A stretch of DNA of 64,000 bases from Pterois miles (taxonomy: Eukaryota > Chordata > Actinopteri > Perciformes > Scorpaenidae), in contig CAMQGK010000567.1 of NCBI GenBank assembly GCA_947000775.1, forward strand, positions 4,035,001-4,099,000, read 5' to 3'. Positions 1-10,400 of the stretch are shown here, one piece after another. The position numbers and the translations under genes were made by a program. A model generated the notes under the pieces. It searched no databases. It saw only the letters and a list, made by a program, of their open reading frames with translations, and was not told where the DNA came from. Position 1 is the stretch's first letter. The number at the start of each line of letters is the position of its first letter.

Positions 1-640
1 AAGTATTGTGATTCTACACATCTTGCGACTTGATATCACAATTTATTGTGATTTTTGATAACTTTATTTCTAACCTGTAGTGCATACACAGATTTCAGAG
101 GAGGTCGCTAGCGTTGGCAAAAAGCCTTTCAAAACTACTCGCTGACATTACTCACGTTAAATAGCAGTCCACTTTTGGTACAGTTGGCTGTCACACCTGA
201 CGTAAACCGTACCAGAGTACACATGAACCACTACTCGAGTGGTTCATGTGGCTAGAGCTGTGCATTCCAAGTAAAAATACTATTGGAAAATTATTCGATT
301 ATCATTAAATTGCCCCATGACCCACTGACGCAATCCCGCATCGCTTTTTCAAGTGGACTTGAGTTCGAACTGCGCCCGAGTTCGGTACGGAGCATTGACG
401 CTGATCAAACAAACTGGGGTCAAGTGTACTTGGATTCAGGGCCAGGACCTGTGAAAGCACCCTTACATGCACAAAAACTATATAACACACTAAAGGAAAG
501 AGAAAAAGCCTAATAGGTCCTTTTTAAATTTGATGAAAAAGTTATGAGCAGTAATTAGAGTTAAAAGCCGGCACTTACAATATATTCCAATTAAACCTGT
601 CAAGAGTATGAAATCCATTATCCTGCTTTGAGCCGGGCGC
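1..640. other. Intergenic, 3' side of mfsd6l
   Basis: I see no gene here. A small perfect palindrome centred near 237 (ccactactcgagtggttcat region) is present. The short open frames at 283-513 and 305-490 have no recognisable family and no splice support. Bases 462-525 match one end of the inverted-repeat element found complete at 12900-13421. Confidence 0.5.
462..525 (+). repeat. Fragment of a MITE-like element
   Basis: The stretch from 'ttacatgcacaaaaact' through 'cctaataggtcc' is nearly identical to the right end of the elements at 9814-10575 and 12900-13421. Only the terminal part survives; the left side of the element is not recognisable. Confidence 0.6.
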
Positions 641-698
641 CTTGATGATAAAGAGTGAAATGCACTCAAGTGTCCTTTTATACTCTCACACTGTGGTT

Positions 699-2456
699 TC
701 AATGGTTTATTCGCCTTCCATAGTTGTTATTGCTTCTGTCGTCCTCCATTGCTTTTTCAAGCCAGTCTCTCTCCTGTTCAGATTCAGAGTCACTGGCTTC
801 ACTTGCGTCAGCCGCCAAAAGGCGAGAATAGTTGATTCGGCGCTGGCGAGGGGCTTTCCACTGGAGCAGAGGCAGAAACACGCACCACACCATCACGACC
901 GCCGCCGCTCCTCTGAACAGCCACGTCAGCCCAAACCTCTGGACCACGAACCCTCCAGCAAAGCTCCCCAGCCCGCTCCCCAGGTGCAGAGAAAGAGCAG
1001 CAACGACCCTCCTCACGCTCCTCTCCGCCCCCGGCGTGGCAACATCCTCGCACTGAACCTTCACAGCCCACCGGAGGGCCCCGCTGCTGAAACAGCTCAG
1101 CACCTGAGCGGGCAGCGCTGCCCACGGTCCCCACAGGAAGGAGTAATAGACGCACTGCAGCGAGAGACTCGCAGCCGCCAAGGCGAGCGCCCTTCCCGGG
1201 CTGAGCAGCTTGGACACCCGGCCAGCCAGCAGAATCGGGAAGGCGGCCTGCGAGAGCAGAGCAAGGGCCAGAGACAGCCCCATGTGCAGCTCGCCGCTCC
1301 CGTGATCCTGCATCTGCCACAGGAGGAAGTTATCCACGGCCGAGCCTGCCGCCCCGACCAGCAGGGTGGTGACGGCGCACAGCAGAGCGCAGGGGGAGCC
1401 GCGCACCAGCTGCACGGCCTTGAGGAGCCCGTTGGCTCGGTCTCGCTTCTTGTTCAGGTAGAGAGGGAGGTAGGCCGCCACAGGCGTGGTCAGAGCTGCC
1501 AGAGCGGCGTAGCAGTAGAAATGCGCCGCGCTCCTGAGGTTCTGACCAGCTATGAGACAGTGTAACTGGCTGACCAGCAAACCTGCTCCTCCAACGCCGC
1601 ACGCCGCTCCGAGTAAACCCCACACCTCGCTGCTGCTGTAGCGGTCCGCAGCATCCGCGAAGTCTAAATACTCGTACAGGCCGTCGTCTGCGGTCCACTC
1701 CAGAGGGGCTGATACCGCCTCCCACACCAACACAATGATGAGGATCAAGAAGAAGAGTTGGTGTTGGATGTCCATCACCTTCAGGCTGCCCAGAAATTCA
1801 AAACGGCCCTCTTTTCTCTCTTCCTCGCTTATCTTTTCTCCGTCTTCTGACCTCTTTTTCCTCACCGAAGAGCTGCCAGTCTTTGGTTCTCCAGCACCGT
1901 CGTCGCCCGCCGTGGACACATTCTCTTGTGCTAGCTGAGGAAGGGATGTGTCATGCTGATAGAGCGCAGTTTTGCTCGTCATAACAGGAGTAGATTTAAT
2001 ATCAGTGAACGTCTTTGCAGGGAAAGTGACACCAGACCGGGAAACAGGAGCCGCGCTGACATTAGCTCCAGCCGATGATGTGGAAGGTGCAACGCTGCTC
2101 CCGAGCGGGTCGCTGCCGCTCAGATCAGACATGTTACAGGTCTGCGTGTGCACATCTGTAGGCGGGATGAGCAGCAGAAGCAGAGCCGCCGCTGCCGAAC
2201 ACACGAGGGAGCCGTTTATCACCGCTCGTCTCTTGTCGTAGTGTTTGGACAGCAGGCTCGCCACGGGGCTCCAGACCAGCGCTACGAGGTGCTTGGCGCC
2301 CATGACGACGCCCGTCATGGCAGGAGTCAGACCCAGTTGTCTGAAGTACAGGGTGAGGAAGGGGAGCAAGCAGGCGCTGCAACAGGAGCACAGGAAGTTG
2401 AACACTCCGGCCAGAGCGAGGGCTCGCCGGACGTCAATCTGCTTGTTTCTCTTCAT
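699..2456 (-). CDS. mfsd6l: Major facilitator superfamily domain-containing 6-like protein
   Basis: This is a polytopic membrane protein of the MFS_1-like group; its transport substrate is unknown. The frame gives 585 aa, close to human MFSD6L (about 586), and like the human gene it has one coding exon. The open frame extends 23 codons further, to 2525, but the ATG at 2456 (MKRNKQIDVRRAL) aligns with the usual family start and lies after a likely splice acceptor at 2515. The N-terminal half carries membrane segments starting NFLCSCCSACLLPFLTLYF, with the family signature YFRQLGLTPAMTGVVMGAKH. A long hydrophilic loop follows (about residues 90-225, with several N-x-S/T sites). The second half has the conserved stretches APLEWTADDGLYEYLDFADA and QDHGSGELHMG, then several more hydrophobic segments. 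The acidic tail (SEASDSESEQERDWLEKAM) also matches the family. GC content is much higher than in the flanks. Family assignment rests on remembered similarity. Confidence 0.93.
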   Translation of the reverse strand: MKRNKQIDVRRALALAGVFNFLCSCCSACLLPFLTLYFRQLGLTPAMTGVVMGAKHLVALVWSPVASLLSKHYDKRRAVINGSLVCSAAAALLLLLIPPTDVHTQTCNMSDLSGSDPLGSSVAPSTSSAGANVSAAPVSRSGVTFPAKTFTDIKSTPVMTSKTALYQHDTSLPQLAQENVSTAGDDGAGEPKTGSSSVRKKRSEDGEKISEEERKEGRFEFLGSLKVMDIQHQLFFLILIIVLVWEAVSAPLEWTADDGLYEYLDFADAADRYSSSEVWGLLGAACGVGGAGLLVSQLHCLIAGQNLRSAAHFYCYAALAALTTPVAAYLPLYLNKKRDRANGLLKAVQLVRGSPCALLCAVTTLLVGAAGSAVDNFLLWQMQDHGSGELHMGLSLALALLSQAAFPILLAGRVSKLLSPGRALALAAASLSLQCVYYSFLWGPWAALPAQVLSCFSSGALRWAVKVQCEDVATPGAERSVRRVVAALSLHLGSGLGSFAGGFVVQRFGLTWLFRGAAAVVMVWCVFLPLLQWKAPRQRRINYSRLLAADASEASDSESEQERDWLEKAMEDDRSNNNYGRRINH

Positions 2457-2514
2457 GATTGGCAGCTCACGGCTCACTCCTGATGGTGTCACATGGAGCA
2501 ACTGGTGGTTTAAG
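2457..2514 (-). other. mfsd6l: mfsd6l 5' UTR part of coding exon
   Basis: On the minus strand a pyrimidine tract ending GTGTGTCCCAG lies just above 2514, giving a plausible acceptor at 2515. The ATG at 2456 would then be about 58 bases into the exon. The upstream in-frame ATG at 2525 would fall in the intron, which supports the shorter protein start. Confidence 0.5.
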
Positions 2515-2944
2515 CTGGGACACACAGACGGACAGAGAGATGAGACATACTACAGTAAACACAGCACAACAGGCAGATCAGATCAAATAATACTTCTGTT
2601 CTTAAATGCAATTTATTTCCTATAATCAATGACCTTTGTTTTCAGTTTAAAAGTTGTTACGAGGGCTCCAGTTGTTTCCATCGTCAGTTCAACTGCTGAT
2701 TATTCTACAGCTCACATTAGTTAACAATTAATCAAAAAATTTAAAAAGTGAAAAAACACAACTTCCCATAGTCCAAGGTGAGGCCCCCAAATGACTCAAA
2801 ATCGAAATATATTTCATTCACAAGGGTATGTAACACAGAAAAGCAGAAAATACTCTCATTTCAGATACTAGAACCAGAGAGTTTGTCAAATTTTCACTTT
2901 TCTTCCTTGAAAAATCATTTGATTAACAATACTTTAGTGCTTTC

Positions 2945-3775
2945 TGCAGGCTCGTGCCATTGAACAGAGCCTGAGGATACAGCAACTCCCAAAGGGCATC
3001 AACCCAGCAGCAGGACCGGTATCTGCTCCTTTGAGTGAGGAGGTACAGGAGCTCTACAAAATGACCTCCAGCAGGTTACTGGTGTGCATGTTTTTAACCA
3101 AACTGTCAGAAACAGACTCCATGAGGGCCCAGCGTCCTCTAGTGGGTCCTGTGATCAATGCCCGGCACCGTGCAGCTCCACTGGTATTAACCAGAGAACA
3201 CCAGACTTGGCAGATCTGCCGCTGGATGATGTTACAGGCAGAAAAACGTTCACCATCTCCAGACTCTTTCAAGCCTGTCACATGGGCTCAGTGTGAACCT
3301 GCTCTCATCTGTGAAAAGAACGGTTCTGGCATTCTCGGGTTCCTCCACCCACAAAGGAGCAGATACTGGTCCTGCTGCTGGGTTGATGCCCTTCTATGCC
3401 CTGTCCAGCCCTCCATGCATAACGGCCGGCCTCCTGGTATCTCCTCCATGCTCTTGAGACGGTGCTGAGAGACACAGCAAACCTTCTCGCGACCGAGCGT
3501 ATGGCTGAGCCATCCTGGAGGAGATGGACTGACTGTGCAACCTGATTGGGCTGCAGGTACCGCCTCATGCTGCAAGTGGCAACAAGGACACTAGCAGAAC
3601 ACAGAAGTAGAGTCAGGAAGGATCAGGACAGAGAAACTGTCTGTGGCCACCACATGTAGAACCATTTCCTTTTGGGGTTGTCTTGCTGTTCACTCTCCAT
3701 TGCACCTGTTGTCACTTTCATTTGCACCAAAGCAGGTGAAAGTGATTCACAATCACTTGTGCTTCCTAAACAGAC
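2945..3775 (-). pseudogene. Decayed Tc1/mariner-type transposase
   Basis: Minus-strand fragments resemble a fish Tc1-like transposase. An N-terminal helix-turn-helix piece lies at about 3568-3440 (ARRFAVSLSTVSRAWRRYQ). In another frame, about 3340-3260, is the stretch TVLFTDESRFTLSP around the first catalytic aspartate, followed by residues like ACNIIQ. The DNA-binding half is fused to the catalytic core with far too little sequence between, so an internal deletion and frameshifts are present. No intact open frame survives and no clear terminal repeats were found. It is inactive. Confidence 0.75.
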
Positions 3776-3865
3776 ACATTAATGTCCTTGAAGATTAACT
3801 GACGTTGTGTTATACTGGGATCATTAAGTGTTCCCTTCATTTTTCATTTTTTTTCAGTACACACA

Positions 3866-3882
3866 CAATATATATATATATG

Positions 3883-3939
<57 letters not shown>

Positions 3940-4022
3940 GTACATGTATATATATATACACATATATATGTGTATATATATATACACGTTATATATGTAT
4001 ATATATGTACATGTATATATAT

Positions 4023-4072
<50 letters not shown>

Positions 4073-4131
4073 ATATGTATATATATAGATATACATAATA
4101 TATATATCATATATTATATATACTATATATG

Positions 4132-4198
<67 letters not shown>

Positions 4199-4232
4199 GA
4201 TATATATATATATCATATATATAGTATATTTT
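3866..4232. repeat. TA/TATG microsatellite
   Basis: About 365 bases of almost pure alternating TA with interspersed TG and AC steps, continuing in diluted form to about 4480. The Ile/Tyr-rich open frames on both strands are low-complexity artefacts. Such tracts are prone to length variation and misassembly. Confidence 0.95.
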
Positions 4233-4729
4233 TTGTATTTTTAATCTATATTGTTATACTTGTATATAAACACATATATACACATATACAAACATAATAT
4301 ACAGAATACAGTATGTATATATTGTATGTGTGTATATACTGTACATGTATAGAGACACTGATAGGATTTGTGTTTAAAATAACTTGTAAGTTATTTATGT
4401 ATATACACTCTATAGACTACAGTATATAACCTGACAGTATGGAGAGTATACATATATACAGATACATATATATCATCTCTACATCAACCAGACTAGATAA
4501 ATAAGTGCAGCAGTGTTAAATACTGTGTGTTTCAGACTTCAGGTCCATTGACTTCAGTGTTTTGTGACTCACCTCACTTTCATTCAGTCGTGTTATTACT
4601 GGCATTAAAGAAGCAGATGAAACCAGGAACAAGGAACCAGACCTGTTTCCTGTAGGACTGGAGGATGTGGGGCTCTAGTCCACGTCACGTCAACTTAGTC
4701 AGATAAGAAAATAAAAGTTAAACATTTAC

Positions 4730-5020
4730 CTGTCCGCCTCCGTCTTTCCCGCACAAACTTCTTTAAACTGCTCTACCGCTCTTCTTCCGCCTCCGACTGC
4801 CGCGTTACATCCACCGTTTGGTCTCTTCGGAGTCTGAGCACCTGTTACCGTCTGGACCTGGACCCGGTCTGGGCGGAGAGCGTCACCCTCATCTGTTCAT
4901 AAGGTTTCACCGGAGAGAGATTCACATGACTACCGCGCCCCCTGACGCTGCGGATGAGACTCCGCACCAAGACGGATCCTCCTCCGCTTCATATCTACAG
5001 ATCTGCTGCGGCTTGATCTG
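4730..5020 (-). promoter_or_regulatory. mfsd6l: Candidate first exon and promoter of mfsd6l
   Basis: A GC- and CpG-rich island of about 290 bases stands out from very AT-rich flanks. On the minus strand its lower edge reads GAGGCGGACAG followed by GTAAAT, a good splice donor at 4730/4729. Position and orientation fit a non-coding first exon of mfsd6l with its promoter at or just above 5020. I cannot place a transcription start; no TATA box is evident. RNA evidence would be needed to prove the link. Confidence 0.5.
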
Positions 5021-5029
5021 AAATATATT

Positions 5030-5690
5030 TACAAATCAAAAATAAAAATAATAAATAAAATAATAAAATAAAGATAAATAAATAGAAAAAAGTTAAAAAA
5101 AATTAAAAATGAATGAATGAATAAATAATTGAAAAAATAAATGAATAGATAAATATATAAATAATAGAAAGTTAAAAAAAATGAATGAAAAAAATAAATA
5201 AATTAGTAAAAGTAAAAAAAACAAAAACAAAAAATGAATTAATGACTGGATAGATGAATAGAAAGTATAAAACAAACATAAAAAGTAAAAAACAATAAAT
5301 AAATAATAATAAATAGATAATAATAAAAACTAAGAAAAATAATAGATAAGAATAGATAAGAATAATAGAAAGAAAAAAATAAGAAAATAAGTGAATGTCA
5401 ATAAATAAATAGAAAGTAAAAAACTAAATAAATAATAAATACATAAATAATATAAATAAAAAATAAAAAATAAAAACAAAAAAATGAATGAATAAATAAA
5501 CAAATAAATGGAATGTAAAAAATAAAAATAAAAATAAAAATGAATGACTGAATAAATAGTAACAGAAAGTACAAACCAAAAAATAAAAAATAATGAATTA
5601 ATAAATTAATTGATAAATAAATAATATAAAGTAAAAAAATAAAATATGAAAAAAATAATAAATCAATGAGTATACAGTTCAGTTTCCACA
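5030..5690. repeat. A-rich (AAAT/AATAAA) low-complexity tract
   Basis: About 660 bases dominated by aaataaat-type words with occasional gaatgaatg. The Phe/Leu/Ile-rich minus-strand open frames (5093-5275, 5398-5706) are artefacts of this composition. Confidence 0.9.
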
Positions 5691-6685
5691 TTTTCAAATT
5701 CAGCACACGTCATGAATTCATGTTTTCATCCTTATTATTGTTCCTTCACTGCAGTGTTAATGAACTTATAGCAACTCAGCTAATTCACTCCTCTATGAGC
5801 AGCATTACAAGAACATGTTAATTACTAAAGGTTAACAAAATGCAATAAAATAAAGATAACACTTTATGGTAAGGCTTCAAAAATGCAACGAATGAATGAT
5901 TTCCAATGATTTAATCAGTGGTGAATTGCAGCAAAATGTACTTTAAGCATCAAAAGGCCCCATTCAGAGTCTTGTGTATATGACATACTATTGAAGCAAT
6001 AAGATGCATTTTAGTGTTGTCAAGGGAACAACTCAATATAACATCTATAACAGTGCATCATATTTTACAAACTGTATCACATGTTTTACGTGTAAAAAGT
6101 AACTAGCGGCTATACAGTAGCCGTGAAATAAAAGTAGTGGAGTAAAAAGTATTTGCCTCAGACATGTAGTGACGTAGATGTACAAAGCATAAAATGGAAA
6201 TTCAAAGTATAAGTACTTCTAAATTGTACTTAAACCAGGAAGAGAGTAAATGTAATTAGTTAATGTACAGATTAATGTAGGATTTATGTTGAATTTTCTG
6301 TTGTTCACCATTAAGAAATGATCAAGTCACGACTTAACTCACAGTTACTTCATATTTTGTTGTACATGCCATCAAATAAGCTGGAGCACAGAAAAGGGGA
6401 ATTTAAAACTGGTCAAACTGCATCAAATCATCATGACTCATGCAACAGTTGTGCAGTACTTAAGCGTGTGTTATGTTCTCATATTATAAATAGTCATAAT
6501 ACAAAAGTACAGTCAGGACTTAACATTTGCCTACAATAACGAAGCCATTGTATTAATAGAATAAAATGTAAAAAAAAAAAAAAAAACTGTTGGTGTTTAT
6601 AGTATTTATGAGCAGTATAAACACATTTGATAACACTCTGTAAGACAATGAAAATTATATGTTAATAGAGCATTATGTACAGCAA
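5691..6685. other. Intergenic between mfsd6l and pik3r6
   Basis: AT-rich unique-looking sequence. I see no gene, conserved motif or strong repeat other than a short poly-A run near 6570. Confidence 0.4.
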
Positions 6686-7276
6686 TAGAGAGGTGCAGTC
6701 CCACCCCTACCGGTGGACCACCGTGGGACCTTATTTTGGAAAAAATATGAACTGTAGTCAACGGCAAGAGACAAATATTTTTTTTTTAATTTTGTTTGAA
6801 TTGCATCATGAAACACACATATGATGTTTGTCAATTTAAAAGATGATTTTGCAAGTCAAGAAAGTCACAGTTTGCTGTAAAACTGCTCAAGTATCAGGCT
6901 GTGAAAAAGCATAATACGTAGAAAGGCGACACATCCAAAAGACAAAGTGATATCTCTCTCTGGAGCTATAATGTGTCGCTGGACAAAACACATCAGATCA
7001 GATAATGTTTTATTTGTGCGTTGAACATAGCTTAGTTAGCTAGCTAGCTAGTGTTGGTGACGTATATTGTACGAGGCGAGAGATGTTTTCACACAAAACT
7101 AAATGATACTATGACAAACAGCCATTTTCTTGACTCGAAAAATCATGTTTTAAATTGGCAAACGTCAATTCAAACGAGACCGATAAATTGTTTGTCTCTC
7201 GCCGTTGACAACCAGATATTTTTTTCAAAAATAAGGTGCCATAGGGTCCACCAGAGGAGGACATTGCCTCTCTATA
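6686..7276. repeat. Long inverted-repeat (MITE-like) element
   Basis: Arms at about 6686-6870 and 7095-7276 are diverged reverse complements of each other. Both read inward from 'agagagg', through a 'ggtggacc' block, 'aaaaaatat' and 'caacggc(a/g)agagacaaa', to 'gattttgcaagtcaagaaa' or its equivalent. The central 220 bases are not shared. This is the structure of a non-autonomous DNA transposon with long terminal inverted repeats. It sits just beyond the pik3r6 stop codon (7316). Confidence 0.7.
7009..7014 (-). terminator. pik3r6: Candidate poly(A) signal for pik3r6
   Basis: The plus strand reads tttatt, giving AATAAA on the minus strand about 300 bases past the pik3r6 stop. It falls in the central part of the inverted-repeat element at 6686-7276. 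Other signals could be used. Confidence 0.3.
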
Positions 7277-7315
7277 TGCATCATCTGTACACATGAAGTG
7301 GACAGCTCATGTCCG

Positions 7316-7460
7316 TCAGAGGGTCACACCAGAGAAGGTGTTGATCGGCAGCAACAGGACTTTGTCCAGGTACTTGCTAAGCAGCAGCTCTCGCTCGTTT
7401 CTGACACTGAACTTGGACTGTACGCTGCACCTTGGGTCCAAGCACGGGGAAATTTCTAGC
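7316..7460 (-). CDS. pik3r6: pik3r6 last coding exon
   Basis: This exon encodes the end of the adaptor from LEISPCLDPRCSVQ to LLPINTFSGVTL and a TGA at 7316-7318. The LPI-T-FSG ending is shared with p101 and is strongly conserved. The acceptor is CCTCTACAG at 7461. Phase 2 matches the upstream exon, which ends CAAAG. Confidence 0.92.
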
Positions 7461-10400
7461 CTGTAGAGGAATAACTTTACATTATCACTCTGGCAACAAT
7501 TGAATTGAAGGCAACTGGACTTGTCTCTGAAGATGTTTCGCCCCTTATCCAAGTGGCTTCATCAGTTCGAACACTACAGTCTGACTAGTCCCCACTAGTC
7601 TGACCAAGACCAGACTAGTGGGGACTAGTCAGACTGTAGCATTACGAACTGATGAAGGCACTTGGATAAGGGGCGAAACGTCTTCAGAGACAAATCTAAG
7701 TCCAGTTGCCTTCGATTCAGTTGTTGCCAGAATGAATATGACCTGGATGAATGAGACCGTTCAGAGACTTTACATTATCACTTTCAACTGACCTTACAGT
7801 GAGGGCAAAATGTGAAACAGAAACGGTGTAATGTCGGAAATGACCTTTGAACATTGATGTACGTCCTGCGGGAGTCCTTATCCAGACACACGGAGAGTGT
7901 TCGATCCTCCAGCGTCCTGATACTGATGCTCTGGGTTTGGATGGGCTATGATCAAAACACGAAGGGGTTAGAAAGCTTAACATTCACATTAAAGGTTCAG
8001 TTACAATACTAAAAGTAGTAGCTTAATGATTAAAAAAATGCCTATATTCTCAAGTAGAGTAAATAACTTCTTACTGTGCTGTGTCCTTTGTTCACAGTGT
8101 CAAACTTGACAGAAAGGTGATCCTTGCCTACACAAAGTGATAAGGATTATTCAATGCATTCCTTGCACTGACATACAACTAAAACTACTAAAAATAAATT
8201 CACAATGTTAACCTGATGTTACAGCTGCCGGCTCTGATGTAATCACCACGCCACACGTCATGGGTGCTGCTCCCTTTACAACTTCTCGTTTGCTTAAAGA
8301 GGTCTGTTGAGGATATGATAGTTGATGCTGTTGATGCTAATACTAAACAGAATGTACCAATAGCGACTAATAATAATGAGAAATGCACCTTTTTGTAACT
8401 GACTGAGATGACTGACCCAAAGATGTCCACTGGCTGCTTCTTTCGGCGCACATTGGACTCCTCTGTCAGAGACAACATCTCACCGTGAGTATACTGTTAG
8501 CGCAGTCGTGGTAGTATCCAAACACATGGAAAGAGACTGAGAAACATACTCGAGAGCTTTTCTTTCAGGTGTCTGAACTCTGAGATGTCTGCCACCAGGT
8601 GGGACACAAACACCTCCTCCACCACCGAACTCACATCACAACTGCAGCAGGTCATCTAAACACATACTGTAGTTGGTGAAACCAGGAAGCACATGTCCAG
8701 CATCAATAAATCATTGACAATTAACAGCAGCTACCAGACGCACTGTACATCATGTTTCAACCAGTATTGGAAAACGTATTCAAATTAAGCTACATCAGTT
8801 ATTATTTTGTTGGGCAACTGCAGATATCTAATATTGTCACATTTTATTTGTTCATAATGAAGAAATGGGGCTCCAAATCTGAATCTCACTGCACTAAAGG
8901 AGCTAGTGCCAGCCCTGCTGTCAGTACAGGAAATTCATCCATCCATCGTCAACCGCTTATCCCGTTAGGGGTCGCGGGGGGGCTGGAGCCGATCCCAGCT
9001 GGCATTGGGCGAAGGCGGGGTTCACCCTGGACAGGTCGCCAGTCCATCGCAGGGCACATAGAGACAGACAACCATTCACGCTCACATCCACACCTACGGG
9101 CAATTTAGAGTCATCAATTAACCTAAACAGCATGTCTTTGGACTGTGGGAGGAAGCCGGAGTACCCGGAGAAAACCCACGCTTGGGGAGAACATGCACAC
9201 TCCACACAGAAGAGTCCCAAGCCGGAATCGAACCTGCGACCCTCTTGCTGTGAGGCGAGAGTGCTAACCACTACACTACACCACCATGTAGCCCCTACAG
9301 GAAATTCATCAGAGCTTATTTGCTGAAGACAGTAGGGTTAGCGATGAGCTACAAGAGGGTGAAAACCTTAGTAGAACTGAGAGAAATGCAGTCTGGTGAT
9401 AATTCTCTGGGGGTTCATCACTACAAGTGATTTTACACTACACATGGTCATTTAATACATTGTTAATAAGACCTAAAGTAAATGAAATAGCAACAGCACA
9501 ACATGCAATATATGTAGACAAACAACTCTATGCTTTTAACAAAATATAATCCTATTATGATAATATGGCATCCCTGCTGCTTCCTTTGACAAAGACCAAC
9601 TTTACTTATACATACATTACAGCAGCGGCACTATACCTTCACCGAATAAAGCGGCAGGTTAACCTGCTGCGTCCCACATCGAAGGTAGTAACACAGGGTG
9701 TCCAGTAGGAAGGGGTTTTGCTGTGATGGCTCTTTGTGATCAGAGTGCTGCAGTAGAGAGACATCACATTAGGAAGAAGGTATCAGATGAACGCCCAGTC
9801 TGCTGCTACTTTTTAAAGAGGACATATTATGCTCATTTTGAGGTCTATACTTGCATTGTGGGGCGACACACGAGAATCGATGCGATTAACAGCTAAAACC
9901 ACAACATCACTCTATATATTTCACATGCTTAGTAAAGTTAGTTTGCCTGCCCAATAGGAGTTTTTCTTTCTTTCTCTGTGTCTGTGTTATCTAAAACCAA
10001 ATGAAGCTCCCTCCATGAATCGAAGGCCTGGACGATGTTGACCCTAGTTTTTCCCCCGAAGTCGGGCTTCACTTGATAACTGTGGATGTTTTGTGCCTCC
10101 GTGGAGTTATGGAGGGGGTTGGTTGTCAGTTTGTTGTTAGCAGACTCTATTTCTAACCAAACTTTAGCTATGGTTGCACTCTGTTAGCCCTGTAAGCTGA
10201 GCTGAAGTAAGTAAACATTCGTTGGATTTTCCTGAAAAAACGGCTCGCATTCTTCACAATAAAAGCAATGTACAGTCTGATAGATTCTGCTCTGCTCTGA
10301 TTGGTCAGCTGGCCCCCTGTTGTGACTGGTCCACCAAACAAAACTCTTCAGACTCCACTCCAGCTCCGCTCTAACTAACTTTGTTTGAAGGCTTGCCAGA

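Larger units (their letters stand above)
2515..4729 (-). other. mfsd6l: Putative 5' intron of mfsd6l
   Basis: This 2.2-kb gap separates the coding exon from a GC-rich candidate first exon. It runs from a donor (ACAG then GTAAAT) at 4724-4729 to the acceptor at 2515. It contains a decayed Tc1-like transposase at 2945-3775 and a long TA-rich microsatellite. No coding sequence of mfsd6l is expected here. The intron is inferred from splice motifs only. Confidence 0.45.

Noticed and set aside
642..1565. 307-codon open frame on the plus strand
   Set aside because: It is antisense to the GC-rich mfsd6l coding exon and has a Pro/Gln/Arg-rich composition typical of such shadows.
3805..4216. Several Ile/Tyr-rich open frames
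   Set aside because: Artefacts of the TA microsatellite.
8550..8641. pik3r6 exon 13 starting at acceptor 8642
   Set aside because: Phase 0 entry would read a stop at once (TTG TGA); the acceptor at 8656 gives an open in-phase exon.
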